Shown here one piece after another: positions 1-10,121 of a stretch of DNA of 64,000 nt. The position numbers were made by a program, and so were the translations under genes. Under the pieces are notes generated by a model. That model was not told the DNA's origin. It saw only the letters and a program-made list of their open reading frames with translations, and did not search any database. This stretch comes from Antennarius striatus (Eukaryota; Chordata; Actinopteri; Lophiiformes; Antennariidae): assembly GCF_040054535.1 (NCBI RefSeq), contig NC_090797.1:15225001-15289000 (forward strand), given 5' to 3'. Position 1 is the first letter of the stretch, and each line of letters begins with the position of its first letter.

Positions 1-545
1 TAGGGAGGCATGTTATTTTGAAAACATGGGTAACATTCCATTCAGGAACATGCCAATTCAAAGTAGAGAGGAAAATTTCACCAGTGGGCCTTCAGCTCAG
101 GTTCGAGAAATGTTAAAGCAACGACAAAATAAGCCATCAGCCACAAATGTCGCAGCTAGTCCAGCTAGTCAACAAGCTCTGTGGCATTTAAAAAGAGGGA
201 GTATTAAAAACTGAAGAGGACAGAGAAACAGATGATGCACGTCAAACTTTATATGAATTAAAAACAGCAATAATAGAGAGAGAGAGGAAAGACAGAAGAG
301 ATAGAGAGAGTGGAGCATGAGATGTAGTGACTGAGAAAGGAACTACAAGAAGTCAGAAAAGGAAGGGAAGCGGAAGTTCTAAGTGAGAGAGAGAGAGAGG
401 ATATCAGCAATCCCTGATGGAAGGTCATGAGAGTGATAGAAAGTTGATAAAGAAGACAGTGGAGGATGTTGAAGAAAGAGCAAAGTAGGGAAAAATGAGA
501 CAGAAATGTTGCCACTTCGACGACAAACACCAAAATAAATTTACT
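1..545 (+). pseudogene. Retroviral-type Gag fragment (N-terminal/coiled region), broken
   Basis: The first 62 codons from position 26 are open. Beyond them the frame is broken, but the DNA still encodes a highly charged Glu/Arg-rich stretch (about 260-480) of the kind seen in the assembly helix of retroviral Gag. The same sequence occurs at about 25535-25620 (plus) and, inverted, at about 33400-33960, so it is a dispersed element and not a host gene. It runs on toward the Gag zinc-knuckle frame at 1131. Gag identity is inferred from that linkage. The element starts outside the window. Confidence 0.5.
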
Positions 546-562
546 GATTTAGAAACTGACTT

Positions 563-967
563 ATGAAAAATACAGTTGCAATTCGCTCAAGCTCAACTGC
601 AAAACTAACAAGACTAAAACCAAGACACAAAGGACTCCTTGTCCCAAACTGGGTAGGAAGATGTGCACTTGTGTGTCTCATTTCTCCCATACAGATTTAC
701 AATGTGTTCAAGGATGAGGTGAGGACATGGTCACACCTGAGCTCATACACCACGATGCTGGAGGACAGTCCAGTCTACACAGATGCTATTGGCATCCCAC
801 GTGAAGTTCCAGACAAGTATAAATTGACAAATCACATTGCAGGTGAGAATGAATGGTACATTGAGTCAGCAGCACACCTTCGTGACACAGGGGAGGAAGA
901 TGATACCCTGCCACACACGCGCAGTGGTAAGACTTATCATCAGATGCCCCTGAGAATTGATTATTAA
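563..967 (+). pseudogene. Endogenous retrovirus fragment, possibly Env-like
   Basis: This is an open frame of 134 codons. From about 689 to 829 it holds a segment (GIPREVP and YKL motifs) that resembles part of the envelope protein of fish endogenous retroviruses. That comparison is from memory and is uncertain. It lies between two Gag-like blocks, which is the wrong order for an intact provirus, so the locus is rearranged. The upstream part of the frame (563-680) and the tail after 830 are unrecognised. No signal peptide or membrane span is visible. Confidence 0.3.
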
Positions 968-1130
968 GATAATTTGAGAGATTATCTTCTTTTCCCTTCG
1001 GCTTTTCCCCTCAATTGCCTCCATCTAACCCTGTCTTTCGCATCCTCTTCTCTCACATCAACTATCTTCATGTCCTCTTTCACTAATAACTTGAGAGATT
1101 ATAAACCATTTATTTACTGATTTCAAAGGC

Positions 1131-2012
1131 ATGGCTAAAATATTACCCCCCCTGTCTCAAGGAGCGGATCAACAGATTGAACACATGTTAGCCATAACCT
1201 CAGGCCAAAATTTAGCAGTAGGAGATGTGTTGCAGTTGTTAGATACTGCACTCACCCCTATGAAAGTTTCAGCTGTCAGAACCGCAGCGGGTCTGAGTGG
1301 TGTACCGCAGTCAATGTTAACATCAGACAGCATATCATTGATGGGCTTCTCGGGGAAACCACAAGAGAGACCATTCGGTCCATTTGCCAGAGCCTTGTTT
1401 AACGTGCTGAGAGACGAGTTTCCAATACCCAATGGGAACACCTCTACCTCATTCCCATGGGATGGTAAGGAGGAACAACTGCCTGGCCAAATGGTCAGCA
1501 GCAACAGCAGCACCACCAGCAATGAGGTAACTGAGACACTGTTTAGAACAGCTCTCTTGAATGGTTTGCCACCTCCACTCAACACAGACATCCAACACAT
1601 GCAGACACAATTACTTAAATTACAATTAGCTGAGGCTAGGGCCAAGGTAAATGACAAGAAGGTCAAGAAAAACTCTAACCACGCTGGCAGTGTTTTGTGG
1701 CAGGGTCGTGGTGGCTGGTCTTGGGCTAAAGGAGGACGAGGAAGAGGTGAAAGCTATGGCGGCAGCAGATTATACTCAGTTAATCAGCCTGGATGTTTCA
1801 TATGTTGTGATCTTAATCATTGGAGTCGCAGTTGCAAACAGGCCCGACTAAGCCCACAAGAGTACGCTCCACAACCACCTCGAAACAGAGGATTTCCATC
1901 TGCTCCAGGACGTGGCACAGGGGGCATTTATCCATGGGCACCAACCAACCAGTGGGCAAGGGGACCGAATGGACACAGCAGTATGGTCAATATTACACTG
2001 GGGAAACAGTAA
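1131..2012 (+). pseudogene. Retroviral-type Gag with nucleocapsid zinc knuckle, rearranged
   Basis: The frame is open for 293 codons. Residues 222-235 form a CCHC zinc knuckle of the form C-x2-C-x4-H-x4-C (CFICCDLNHWSRSC), the RNA-binding signature of a retroviral or gypsy nucleocapsid. A Gly/Arg-rich stretch precedes it and a Pro-rich tail follows. Near residues 58-78 the frame contains a piece that belongs in the protease (see 1302-1363), so this is not a normal Gag. The segment from about 1585 to 1770 also occurs at about 12885-13050 and inverted at about 57830-58000. It is a relic of an endogenous element. The frame is unusually long for a dead copy, but no intact pol follows. Confidence 0.65.
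1302..1363 (+). repeat. 62-bp direct repeat of protease-like sequence, copy 1
   Basis: This repeats at 2171-2232 with three mismatches by eye. In copy 2 it sits in a retropepsin-like frame. Here it interrupts the Gag-like frame without breaking it. Confidence 0.8.
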
Positions 2013-2053
2013 CAGGGGAGGATGATGACCCCTACTGGACAGATTAGGGATCC

Positions 2054-2317
2054 TTGGGCAGGCCCGGAAGCAACAGAACAGCTGAACCAATGCTTCCTAT
2101 GACTGTGTGTGTTAAGACTGTCAGCGGCCTGATAGACATTAGAGCCACATACTCCACTTTCGATACACCTGTACCGCAGTCAATGTTAACATCTGACAGC
2201 ATATTATTGATGGGCTTCTCGGGTAAACCACAGGTTCTGCCTTTTACCAAACCGTTGCCCATTGTGTTCGCGGGACATAATTTAAGACCCAGTTGGTACT
2301 CAAATTTTTTGCAGTGA
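2054..2317 (+). pseudogene. Degenerate retroviral aspartic protease (N-terminal half)
   Basis: The frame holds a retropepsin-like core in which the flap-side motif MGFSGKPQ follows the active-site region. The expected Asp-Thr-Gly triad reads Asp-Ile-Arg, so catalysis would be lost. The matching C-terminal half, with a Gly-Arg-Asp motif, is found at about 13060-13250 and inverted at about 57650-57840. The frame ends at 2317. A displaced tail shared with 13145-13240 runs on to about 2390. It is a relic of the same element as the Gag at 1131. Confidence 0.55.
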
Positions 2318-2390
2318 AGCTGGACAGAATGGACAATGGCTGATGCGACCAGTTCCAACCTCACCCACTGCTGACATCTACTGGGCGCCC

Positions 2391-3589
2391 GCCGTCTGTA
2401 GCCGTGAACTGCAAGTAAAAATGCGCCAAGAAAATCTACTCTTTACCAATACCTCCATTTATCATGGAGTGGTCACGGGTCCGGACAGAACCATCATGCG
2501 GTCCAGATCTGGACCGCGGTCCGCCATTTGGTTTTCCCTGCTCTATGGAGAGAGAGAAAGAGCGAGAGAGAAGAGGAAAAAAAAGGCTCACCAGATTTTT
2601 TTCCCTAGTCGCACCTTTGCTCCCAAATATATTCAATATTCACACTGATAAAAATTTGGGTGCATATGCAACCAAAATGGTGACAATTTCAAGCCCTGGT
2701 TCCGTGTATGCTATGTGGAAGCCCTGGATTCAGTCCCTGGATTCAGACATGCACCCTACCTGCCTCCTATCGATCCTCTACATTGCACACTGTTTTATGA
2801 TAGTGACCACGATGGAACATACAAAGATAAGCTCAGATCACACATAGACGATAGCTGGTAGTTACATTCCGATGAACATTTACATCTCAACTGAAGGCGT
2901 TGTGGCAAATTGCAAATTGCAATTAATCGGATCACGCGTCATCAATTAACCAGTGGCGGGGCGTCAGGGCCAGCAAAGCCTTCTCTGCTGGCTTCAAACA
3001 TACTCAGTAAAACACACTTATTCATAAATATTTTTAAAATTTTAATTTTATAAATTTTGAATTTTAAATAAAAGTTTTTTTCCATTTCCAAAGTTGGATA
3101 AAACTTTTTATCAAATCATATTTCAGCTACCTAACGTCGTACGGTTCCATGAAATCTGCCAGACCCTTCAGAATCAAAAGTGATGCTTCTGCCTGCTATA
3201 AGTGAATGGACACAGCCTGTTCAGTTTCCAGCGCTTGGACCAATCAGCTCTCAGACTACAACCTTTAACACTTCATGCGGGTCCTTTTTAGAAGCCTTCT
3301 ATGATGCTGACACCTGCTGGTGCAAAGGAGTCATTGCAGGGCAGTGGTGGACAGCGTTGCTCCTCGGACACACAACTCCAATGGTTTGTGGAGTAAACCT
3401 AACTTGCTACCTCAAACCTAACTGCTAGGTTAGGTTTCATTTGTCATTCTGCGACACATCGAACCTGAACCAGGACATTCGCCGCTACCCACGATGGCTG
3501 AAGGAGGAGAAGAGGTAGATCTGGTCATGTATGAGAACATCACGACGAGTAGAATCAGGACGCTGTACTTTCTGCAGATGGATTTAAAG
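2391..3589. other. Non-coding interval with repeat debris
   Basis: No convincing gene is seen. The interval holds a 20-bp perfect palindrome (2498-2517), a GA-rich patch (about 2547-2585) and an AT-rich stretch (about 3010-3120). A CAGTGGCGG-type start at about 2951 resembles hAT transposon ends. The 82-codon frame at 3180 has several Cys and Trp residues, but I do not recognise it. Confidence 0.4.
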
Positions 3590-5080
3590 CAATAGTTTAA
3601 ATAAAATGTTGTGAGGTCTTCAACTCCCACCACTCAGAGAGCTCCTCCCAGACTCCGCACCAGGCTGGGGACATTGAGTCAAAGTGGACCATATTCTCCA
3701 CCTCCACTGTTGAAGTGACCGCTCAAAGTTGTAGCCACAAGTTCTCCAGTAACTGTTGCAGCGGCAACCCCCAAACCTGGTGTTGGACACCGGAAGTAAG
3801 GGATTCCATCAAGCTGAAGGACTCTTATCGATTGTTGTTGAATCATTGCACACCTGTGGCAGCTGACAGGTATAGGCAGGCAAGAGCACTGCAGCCCCAC
3901 TGGTCATGGAGGCAAAAACTTGGGTCTGGGAGGAGTTTGGGGAGGCAGTGGGACACGAGTAGGAGGGTGGATGGATTAGTTAGAGGATCTCCATAATCCC
4001 ACTACCATGCCTTCCATGGACGAAGCAGAGGCAGACAACTCAGAGTTGGACTTGTACATCACCCCGAGCTGAAGTCATCGAGGTGGCTGCCAAGCTCCTC
4101 AGTGACAATACACTGGGGGTAGATGAGATCTGCCCTGAGTACCAGAAGTCTCTAGATGTGTCTTGGCTGAATCATCTCTGTCTGGAGTGGAGGATGTGCT
4201 CCAACTGTAGGGGTATCACACTCCTCAGCCTCCCAGGGATTGTCTATTACAGGGTTACTGGAGAGGAGGATCATACCTATAATCGAACCTTGTATTTCTT
4301 TACTGAGAGCTATACAGTCCCTGTATGACAGAAGTCAGAGTTTGGTTTGCATTCCCAGCAGTAAGTCAGACCTGTTACAGGTGCAATGTTGGACTCCGGC
4401 AGTGCTGTGCTCCACTGATTCTGTTCATTATGGACAAAATTTCTAGTCGAAGGCAGAATCTGGAGGGAGTTCAGTATGGGGACCAAAGGATTTCATCTCT
4501 GCTTAATGCAGATGATGTTGTCTTCTTGGCTCATCAAACTTGGACCTTCAGCATGTAGTGTGGTGGTTTGAAGCTGAGTGTGACTCGAGTGAGATGAGGA
4601 TCAGCATCTCCAAATCTAAGGCCATGGTTCCCGATCGAAAAAAGGTGGTCTGCGCTCTCTGAGTTGGCGGAGAGTCTTTGCCTCAATTGGAGGAGTTCAC
4701 ATATCTTGGTCTTGTTCACAAGTGAGGGGCAGATGGATAATGAGATTTACAGTTGGAGCAGCGGCCGTAGTGATGCAGTCGTTGTATAGGTCTGTTGTGG
4801 TGAAGAAAGAGCTGAGATGAAGCTCTGTATTTATGGGTCAGTCTATGATCCCACTCTCATGGCCCAAAGTTTAAGGTCATGTCCGAAAGGACAACATCCT
4901 GGATGCAAGCAGCTGAAATGAGTTTCCTCTGTAGAGTGGCTGGGCGCACCCTTAGAGATAGGATGAGGAGCTCAGTCACCAGGGAGGAGCTCGGAGTAGA
5001 GCCGCTGGTCCTCCGCCTCGAGCGGAGCCTGCTGTTGCTCCTGTGACCCGGACCCGGATAAGCAGATGAAGATGGATAAA
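3590..5080 (+). mobile_element. LINE fragment, linker and reverse transcriptase, degenerate
   Basis: Broken frames on the plus strand run in LINE order. There is a region before the RT (about 3640-4000), then RT-like pieces (a degenerate LLNADDV box at about 4500-4520 corresponding to the catalytic F/A-D-D motif), then a 3' part ending near 5080 in sequence shared with 13935-14010 and 51800-51860. Stops and frameshifts are frequent. The same family recurs at about 13290-14015 and about 56880-57600. Confidence 0.6.
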
Positions 5081-5151
5081 AGGATGAAAAGAGTTTTGTT
5101 AATGTGAAAATATTTTACTATTAATGCAGTCATCTGTCTTGTGTTTCCACA

Positions 5152-5291
5152 GGTGTTTTTTCTCCATCCACCCGGAGAAGGGCACGAGAGAAGACAAAAA
5201 CATCTCGCCTTCATGTGAACCCCGGAGTCTTCACCTTGATTCAAGAACTTTCAGATCATGAGTGGTTTGATGTCTGACTATGGACAGCCAC
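5152..5291 (+). other. Exon-like segment with splice-like borders
   Basis: A pyrimidine-rich tract ending TTTCCACAG (to 5151) precedes a 140-bp segment. It contains ATG codons at 5258 and 5270 and ends at CAGCCACCA followed by GTAAGA. It would encode a short Met-Ser-Gly-Leu-Met-Ser start. No partner exons are visible nearby, so it may be a captured first coding exon or chance. I do not recognise a protein. Confidence 0.25.
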
Positions 5292-5494
5292 CAGTAAGAC
5301 TGGCATATACTCCATTCACACATTTATTTAAGCTGTTGAGCAAAATTTATATTTAACGAGCAGGAATTTATTATTTTATTTTTTTGTCTATTGGGTATGT
5401 TATTACTTTTATTTTGTTTTTCCACTGTTTTTATTTTTGTTATGGTTTTTAAAGAAATTACTAATGATTAATGCTAATGAATTAATTAATAATG

Positions 5495-5990
5495 ATCTGC
5501 AGTGAGAGCAGGGAACAGGTGGAGGAGAAGCTAGAGAGGTGGAGGTTTGTCCTGGAAAGGAGAGGAATGAAGGTTAGCCGCAGTAAGACAGAGTACATGT
5601 GTGTGAATGAGAGGGACCCAAGTGGAAGAGTGAGGTTACAGGGAGAAGAGATCAAGAAGGTGGAGGATTTGAAGTACTTAGGGTCAACAGTCCAGAGCAA
5701 TGGAGAGTGTGGAAAAGAGGTGAAGAAGCGTGTCCAGGCAGGATGGAACGGGTGGAGGAAAGTGTCAGGTGTGATGTGTGATAGAAGAGTTTCAGCTAAA
5801 ATGAAAGGAAAGGTGTACAAAACTGTGGTGAGACCAGCGATGTTGTTTGGTCTAGAGACAGTGTCCCTGAGGAAAAGACAGGAGACAGAGCTGGAGGTAG
5901 CAGAGATGAAGATGCTGAGGTTCTCTCTGGGAGTGACCAGGATGGATAGGATCAGGAATGAGTACATCAGAGGGACAGCGCCAGCTGCTA
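5495..5990 (+). mobile_element. RTE-like LINE fragment, 3' part of reverse transcriptase
   Basis: An open frame of about 165 codons matches the C-terminal RT region of RTE-like LINEs of fish: a KYLGS motif, a run ending in VRPAMLFGLE, and a TRMDRIRNEYI motif. These are landmarks I know from the family. The upstream RT and endonuclease are missing. It ends abruptly at about 5982, exactly where the segmental duplication carrying makorin copy A begins. Endonuclease parts of what appears to be the same family are at 17107-18020, 30608-32170 and 51860-53018. Confidence 0.65.
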
Positions 5991-5999
5991 GCTGCTGTT

Positions 6000-6487
6000 A
6001 GCGACCTGGGCAGCTAGTGGTCCAATGAGTCCGGTCGCTTTTGCTTGTGTCTTCTCTTGAGGATTCTGTTGGGTTTTTCTGTCTATTAAAGGGCTTTGAA
6101 ATGTCTCTTGATGTGATTAAGAGCTATATAAATAAAAGTTGATTGACTCTGACTCAGGAGGTGGAGCTAAAGGAGAAGAGGAGGAGTATGTAGAGTGGAG
6201 GATGAAGACGAGTGTCTGTAGTGGAACGATGAGCTAATGAAGCAACAGCCAGGACTAAGACATCAGGGGTCGGGGGTTCAAAGCTGTTTTTATGCCACTA
6301 GAGGGAGCCACCACATTCTAGACCTCACCTTCACTGGAGGGAGGCTAAGGCGAGCTGTTCATGCTAGCTACAAGAAGTATCTCAACAGATGTCTGTGACA
6401 TAAGGACATCCGTCTCTCATCCATCCATCCGTTCACCCACTTTGACAGACAGCTTGTGATCCAACAGGCTCTTAACCATTAATGAAA
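6000..6487. other. Makorin copy A downstream flank
   Basis: This is non-coding. It holds a short retroposon-like 3' end (about 6060-6140, ending in ATAAATAAAAGTTGATTGA) of a type common in fish. The rest is unique-looking sequence also found at about 42240-42715. Confidence 0.5.
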
Positions 6488-6497
6488 CACACACACA

Positions 6498-6556
<59 letters not shown>
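6488..6556. repeat. (CA)n microsatellite
   Basis: This is a run of AC dinucleotides with two TC interruptions. Equivalent tracts lie at 42716-42775 and, inverted, at 29599-29656, downstream of the other makorin copies. Confidence 0.9.
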
Positions 6557-6955
6557 ACTTGGATGAAGGTGATGAAGGGAGGACACATCAGTACAAAATA
6601 ATGGCTATGAGCAGCTTTAATAAAGAAAACTGAAGATCCAGCCTTCAGGAGTAAAACCTTACAGTTTGACAGTAAATGTCAGAGTGATCGTCAGGCTAAC
6701 AGGAAGTGCTAACAGCTGTCAGTGATAAACAAGTCACACCAAAACCCACAAAGAAACTAGTGGGTTTTGTTTATTAGCAATACTTGAAAAAAGTTAATTT
6801 GTTAAATATTATATTGACTTATTTTTGTTATTTTAGAATTATACCTCCTCCATGAAACGCACCAGAAAGATTAACAATAAATGTCAAGGTAATGTTTAGC
6901 ATGAGCACAATGGCTTGTGGGACTTTTTTTCTTCATTTTATATTTCATAAGTTCA

Positions 6956-6961
6956 TTTATT
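6956..6961 (-). promoter_or_regulatory. Poly(A) signal overlapping the stop codon of makorin A
   Basis: The minus strand reads AATAAA, and its TAA is the stop codon. In copy D the same signal lies about 120 bp after the stop (63430-63435), so a deletion in the A/C lineage fused it to the coding region. Confidence 0.6.
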
Positions 6962-9958
6962 GATGGCCTGCCAGGACCTCGTCTTCGTCCAGCAGCCTCA
7001 GAAGCATCTCCCTCAGCTCGAACGGCACCATCTCCTCCTCATCGTTGTCGAAGGAGTCTGTGCTCTCCTGCTCCTCAAAGATGTTCCACAGCGGAGTCCT
7101 GGAGTTCTCCTGGACACACACACATACACACACACACACACACAAACAAAAATCAGACTCCAAATGTCTCCGAATTGATGGTTTCCACTGATCAGTGCTT
7201 CCACTCAGCCAGCAGAGGGCGCTGCTGTGGAGATGCTGCTGTTCTTGGCAGACCTTCAACAGAACCAGTGGACTGGTGGCCCCTTACCCTGTTCCTGTCA
7301 TTGGATCCAGGCTGTCGGCGTGGGGGCTGGGCCTCCAACAGTCGTCCACCAGGAAAGGCGTGTTTATAGAAGCAGATGGCGCCAAAGGGACATGTGCCAC
7401 GCCCCTCATCAAAGTACCGACACGGCTTGTTCCTGAAGGAGACCGAGAAGACTGTCAGGGATTCAGACACATCAGACAACACCGCCCACTCCACAGCCCA
7501 GATGTTCTCCTGCAGATCTACTAGTATAGCCCCACCCATTAGTGTAGCCCCACCCCTTACCCGTTTCTAGTCCGGCCCACTTACCGCATGCCGTCCTTGT
7601 ATTTCTGGATGAGCTTCTGCTTGTCGTCCTCATCTTCCACCCAGAACTCACTCGGGATGACAAAGTTGGATGTTATTCCACACTTGGGGCAGCAACTGGA
7701 AATAAGTAGAAAAATGGTTTTACCATCTGAAACAGGGAACGTTCAGGAAGAAGCTCCTCTGAAGGAGATTAAAAACAGTCTCAGGAGATGTTTGGTGAGA
7801 AAACGTGAATTAAAAAATGTTTCTGGTTGGTTTACAGACGATTAATCAATGTGATGGAACACTTATCGCTACAACCTAACATTTTTGATGCTTTCATGAA
7901 GAAGAAAGATGAATAAATATTTGTTATCCAAAGCTGTTAAAGTCAATCCACTGGACGTTAAGAAAGTTCTTGAAGACGTTTCATCTCTCATCCAAGAGAC
8001 TTGTTCAGTTCTGAAGGTGGCTGGTGTTGTCCAGCTTATTTACCCTGTGGGGTGTGGTCAGGGCTATGCACATTCAGACGACCGTCATTGAAACCCGTCT
8101 GGCCCCTCAACAATTGTTGGGTGTGTCAAATGGGGGTCGTTGAAATTCAAGTTTCACCTTTGTATACTAATGACCCTCATTAGTATACAAAGGTGAAACA
8201 CAAATTTCAACGACCCCCCACCCCACTACCCATCACACACTGACGACTCACTTGGTGATATCGCACATGGCCCTCCTCCACGTCCTGATGCACTTCAGGC
8301 AGTAGCAGTGGCTGCAGTTGACCAGGATGCCGAAGCGCCGCTCACTGGGGTTGGCCTTCTCCAACACCACTTCAATGCACATACGACACATCATGTACTC
8401 GCTGCGCTGGATGGCGAACGAGAGCTCCATGTCCTTCTCGTGGGCCTCCATGCACGCCTGTGGACAGGTGCAGGAAGTGTGTGTATGTTACCACCATGTC
8501 AAAGGAGTGTGTGACAGCTCGTGTAGTGTGTCAGCAGGTCGTTACCTTGGTGTGCTCTGAGCGCTGACTGATGTCGGTGGGGTGGAGCACCTGGAGCTCA
8601 CACATGTTACAAACGTCGCCATGGAGATAGGCACAGTTGATTCCATAGCGGCACTTTCCAATGGCGGCGTAGAAACAAAGCTGCTTCCTCAGCTCCTTGT
8701 TCTCAGGATCAGCTGCAGACGACCCACAACATCAAAACATCAAAATACTGTTACCATGGTACCCACACGCCTACAACCTGATCGGACTACAGTTTCCTTC
8801 AACTGTTTGTAATCTCAGATGACACAAGTTCACAGTTGTCCACTTGCTTGTCAATGGGTGAACAAAACAACAGTTTTACCAATTACCAAAATGAACAACA
8901 GCCCAACCCCCACCTTAGAAAATATCTGCAGCCCTAAGTCTCCTCACAAGAGGACGTAGGTGGGATCTAGTGCTTCTCCCCAACACACCCCGCGGATCAC
9001 TCACCCCGTCCACAGTACGGCTGTCCTGAAACAAAATCGGCCGCGTTGAACCAGTCTTGAACCCATGAGCCGGGTGTTGACCCACTGGGATCCAGGTCTG
9101 ATGGGTCCAGCAGGGAAGTGGGGGGAGGCATCAGTGTCTGGGGGGTCGGCCGCTCCTCGCTTTTGGGTAGTTTGTAGTGTTCAAACCTGAGGACACACAA
9201 GTTACCATGTTATAACAGGAAGGTTGGGAGATAGAAACCCATTAGTCCCCCACACATATCAACAGAAAGTTGGGTGATAGAAACCCACCGTATTCCCCCC
9301 ACCCCTCACATATAAACAAAAGGTAAGGGGATGGAAACCCATTACCCTCCCTACATACAAACAGAACAGAGAAAAAACATCAACCGTTTTACCAAAAGAG
9401 CCTAAAAGAGCTACATAGATCTGAAACTGCTGCTCCACACCACTGGTGTCAGGGTCAGTATGAACACAAAGAATTTTGGGATTTTTAATTAATGGTGAGA
9501 ACATTTTAGAAACCTTTCCCCGCTTCACCTTAAATTCTGTGCCCAGTGCTCCTCGTCTTAGCTCTCATATCATTTAGTTATAAGAAGTCAGGACCAAACA
9601 TATCCATGAGCACAGGAGACAGTGCTGGGATGAGAAAGATTACTCTAAAAATCTTCCAGCAATAACACAACAATAGAGTCAGTACTAACAGTGTGAAGAT
9701 GCTACTGCTAACTGCTAACCCATCTGTTCCAAAAGACACTTCAATGAATGAGCAGGATGCTAAGACTCATAGGAAACACACTCTGATCTGTTGAGCCTAA
9801 GCAGTCTGGATTGGACTTCATCCTCCTACATAAAGATGTCCATGACTCCAAACTAAAGCACTGAGTCAGAGTAAAGTGTGTGGAGTCCTCCAGGTAAAGG
9901 CAGGTCAAGAAGAGCAAAGCATAATGAGGAGAACTTACTTCAGGCTGGTTGAAGACAT
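6957..9958 (-). CDS. mkrn: Makorin-like RING/C3H E3 ubiquitin ligase, copy A
   Basis: Makorins are RING-type E3 ubiquitin ligases that also bind RNA through C3H fingers. Seven exons can be joined without a stop: 9939-9958, 9005-9186, 8546-8712, 8252-8457, 7585-7695, 7288-7432 and 6957-7109, each with GT-AG borders, giving 327 residues. Visible domains are a C3H finger (C80, C88, C94, H98), a makorin-type Cys-His region (about 102-121), a C3HC4 RING (C147, C150, C171, H173, C176, C179, C194, C197) and a C-terminal C3H finger (C233, C243, C249, H253). The two N-terminal C3H fingers of typical makorins are absent. Only the end of finger 2 (Phe-Glu-His) remains at the start of exon 2. The C-terminus is shortened and the stop codon lies inside AATAAA. 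Loss of introns is not seen, so it is not a processed copy. Expression is unproven. Confidence 0.85.
7112..7143. repeat. (CA)n tract at the 3' end of makorin A intron 6
   Basis: The tract lies directly next to the exon 7 acceptor. On the coding strand it is a TG run, also present in copies B, C and D with different lengths. Confidence 0.8.
7905..8235. mobile_element. Palindromic DNA-transposon-like insert in makorin A intron 4
   Basis: Intron 4 holds a non-coding repeat. It includes a near-perfect fold-back at 8131-8220: arms at 8151-8173 and 8177-8199 are exact reverse complements around a 3-bp spacer, and outer arms (GGGGGTCGTTGAAAT type) extend it. No transposase is visible, so it is MITE-like. 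Equivalent sequences lie at about 44160-44475 and, more rearranged, at about 61835-62230. Confidence 0.6.
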
Positions 9959-10023
9959 GTCTGCAGGTCTCAGTCATCCACGTCAGGACTCCAGTTGTGA
10001 CTCACTGCGACTGAGTCCAGACA

Positions 10024-10029
10024 CTTATA
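10024..10029 (-). promoter_or_regulatory. TATA-like box of makorin copy A
   Basis: TATAAG on the minus strand lies about 70 bp before the exon 1 ATG. A TGAGTCA (AP-1-like) site lies between them. Both are conserved in copies C (46135-46140) and D (60211-60216). Start-site use is inferred. Confidence 0.45.
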
Positions 10030-10121
10030 GTCCTGCTGGGGCAGAAAGTCCCCCCCACAAACCGCCAACACAATGAGGGTTGTTAGAAGTCCTTCCCACT
10101 CAGGTGGGCCGTTGTCCCACC

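Noticed and set aside
258-533. 91-codon minus-strand hydrophobic frame (repeated at 33425 plus)
   Set aside because: It is the antisense of the charged Gag-like stretch; the Glu/Arg codons give Ser/Leu runs on the other strand.
6917-7369. 150-codon plus-strand frame over makorin A exon 7 (repeated at 43140)
   Set aside because: It is the antisense shadow of makorin exons 6-7, where the minus strand has consistent splice signals and zinc-finger motifs.
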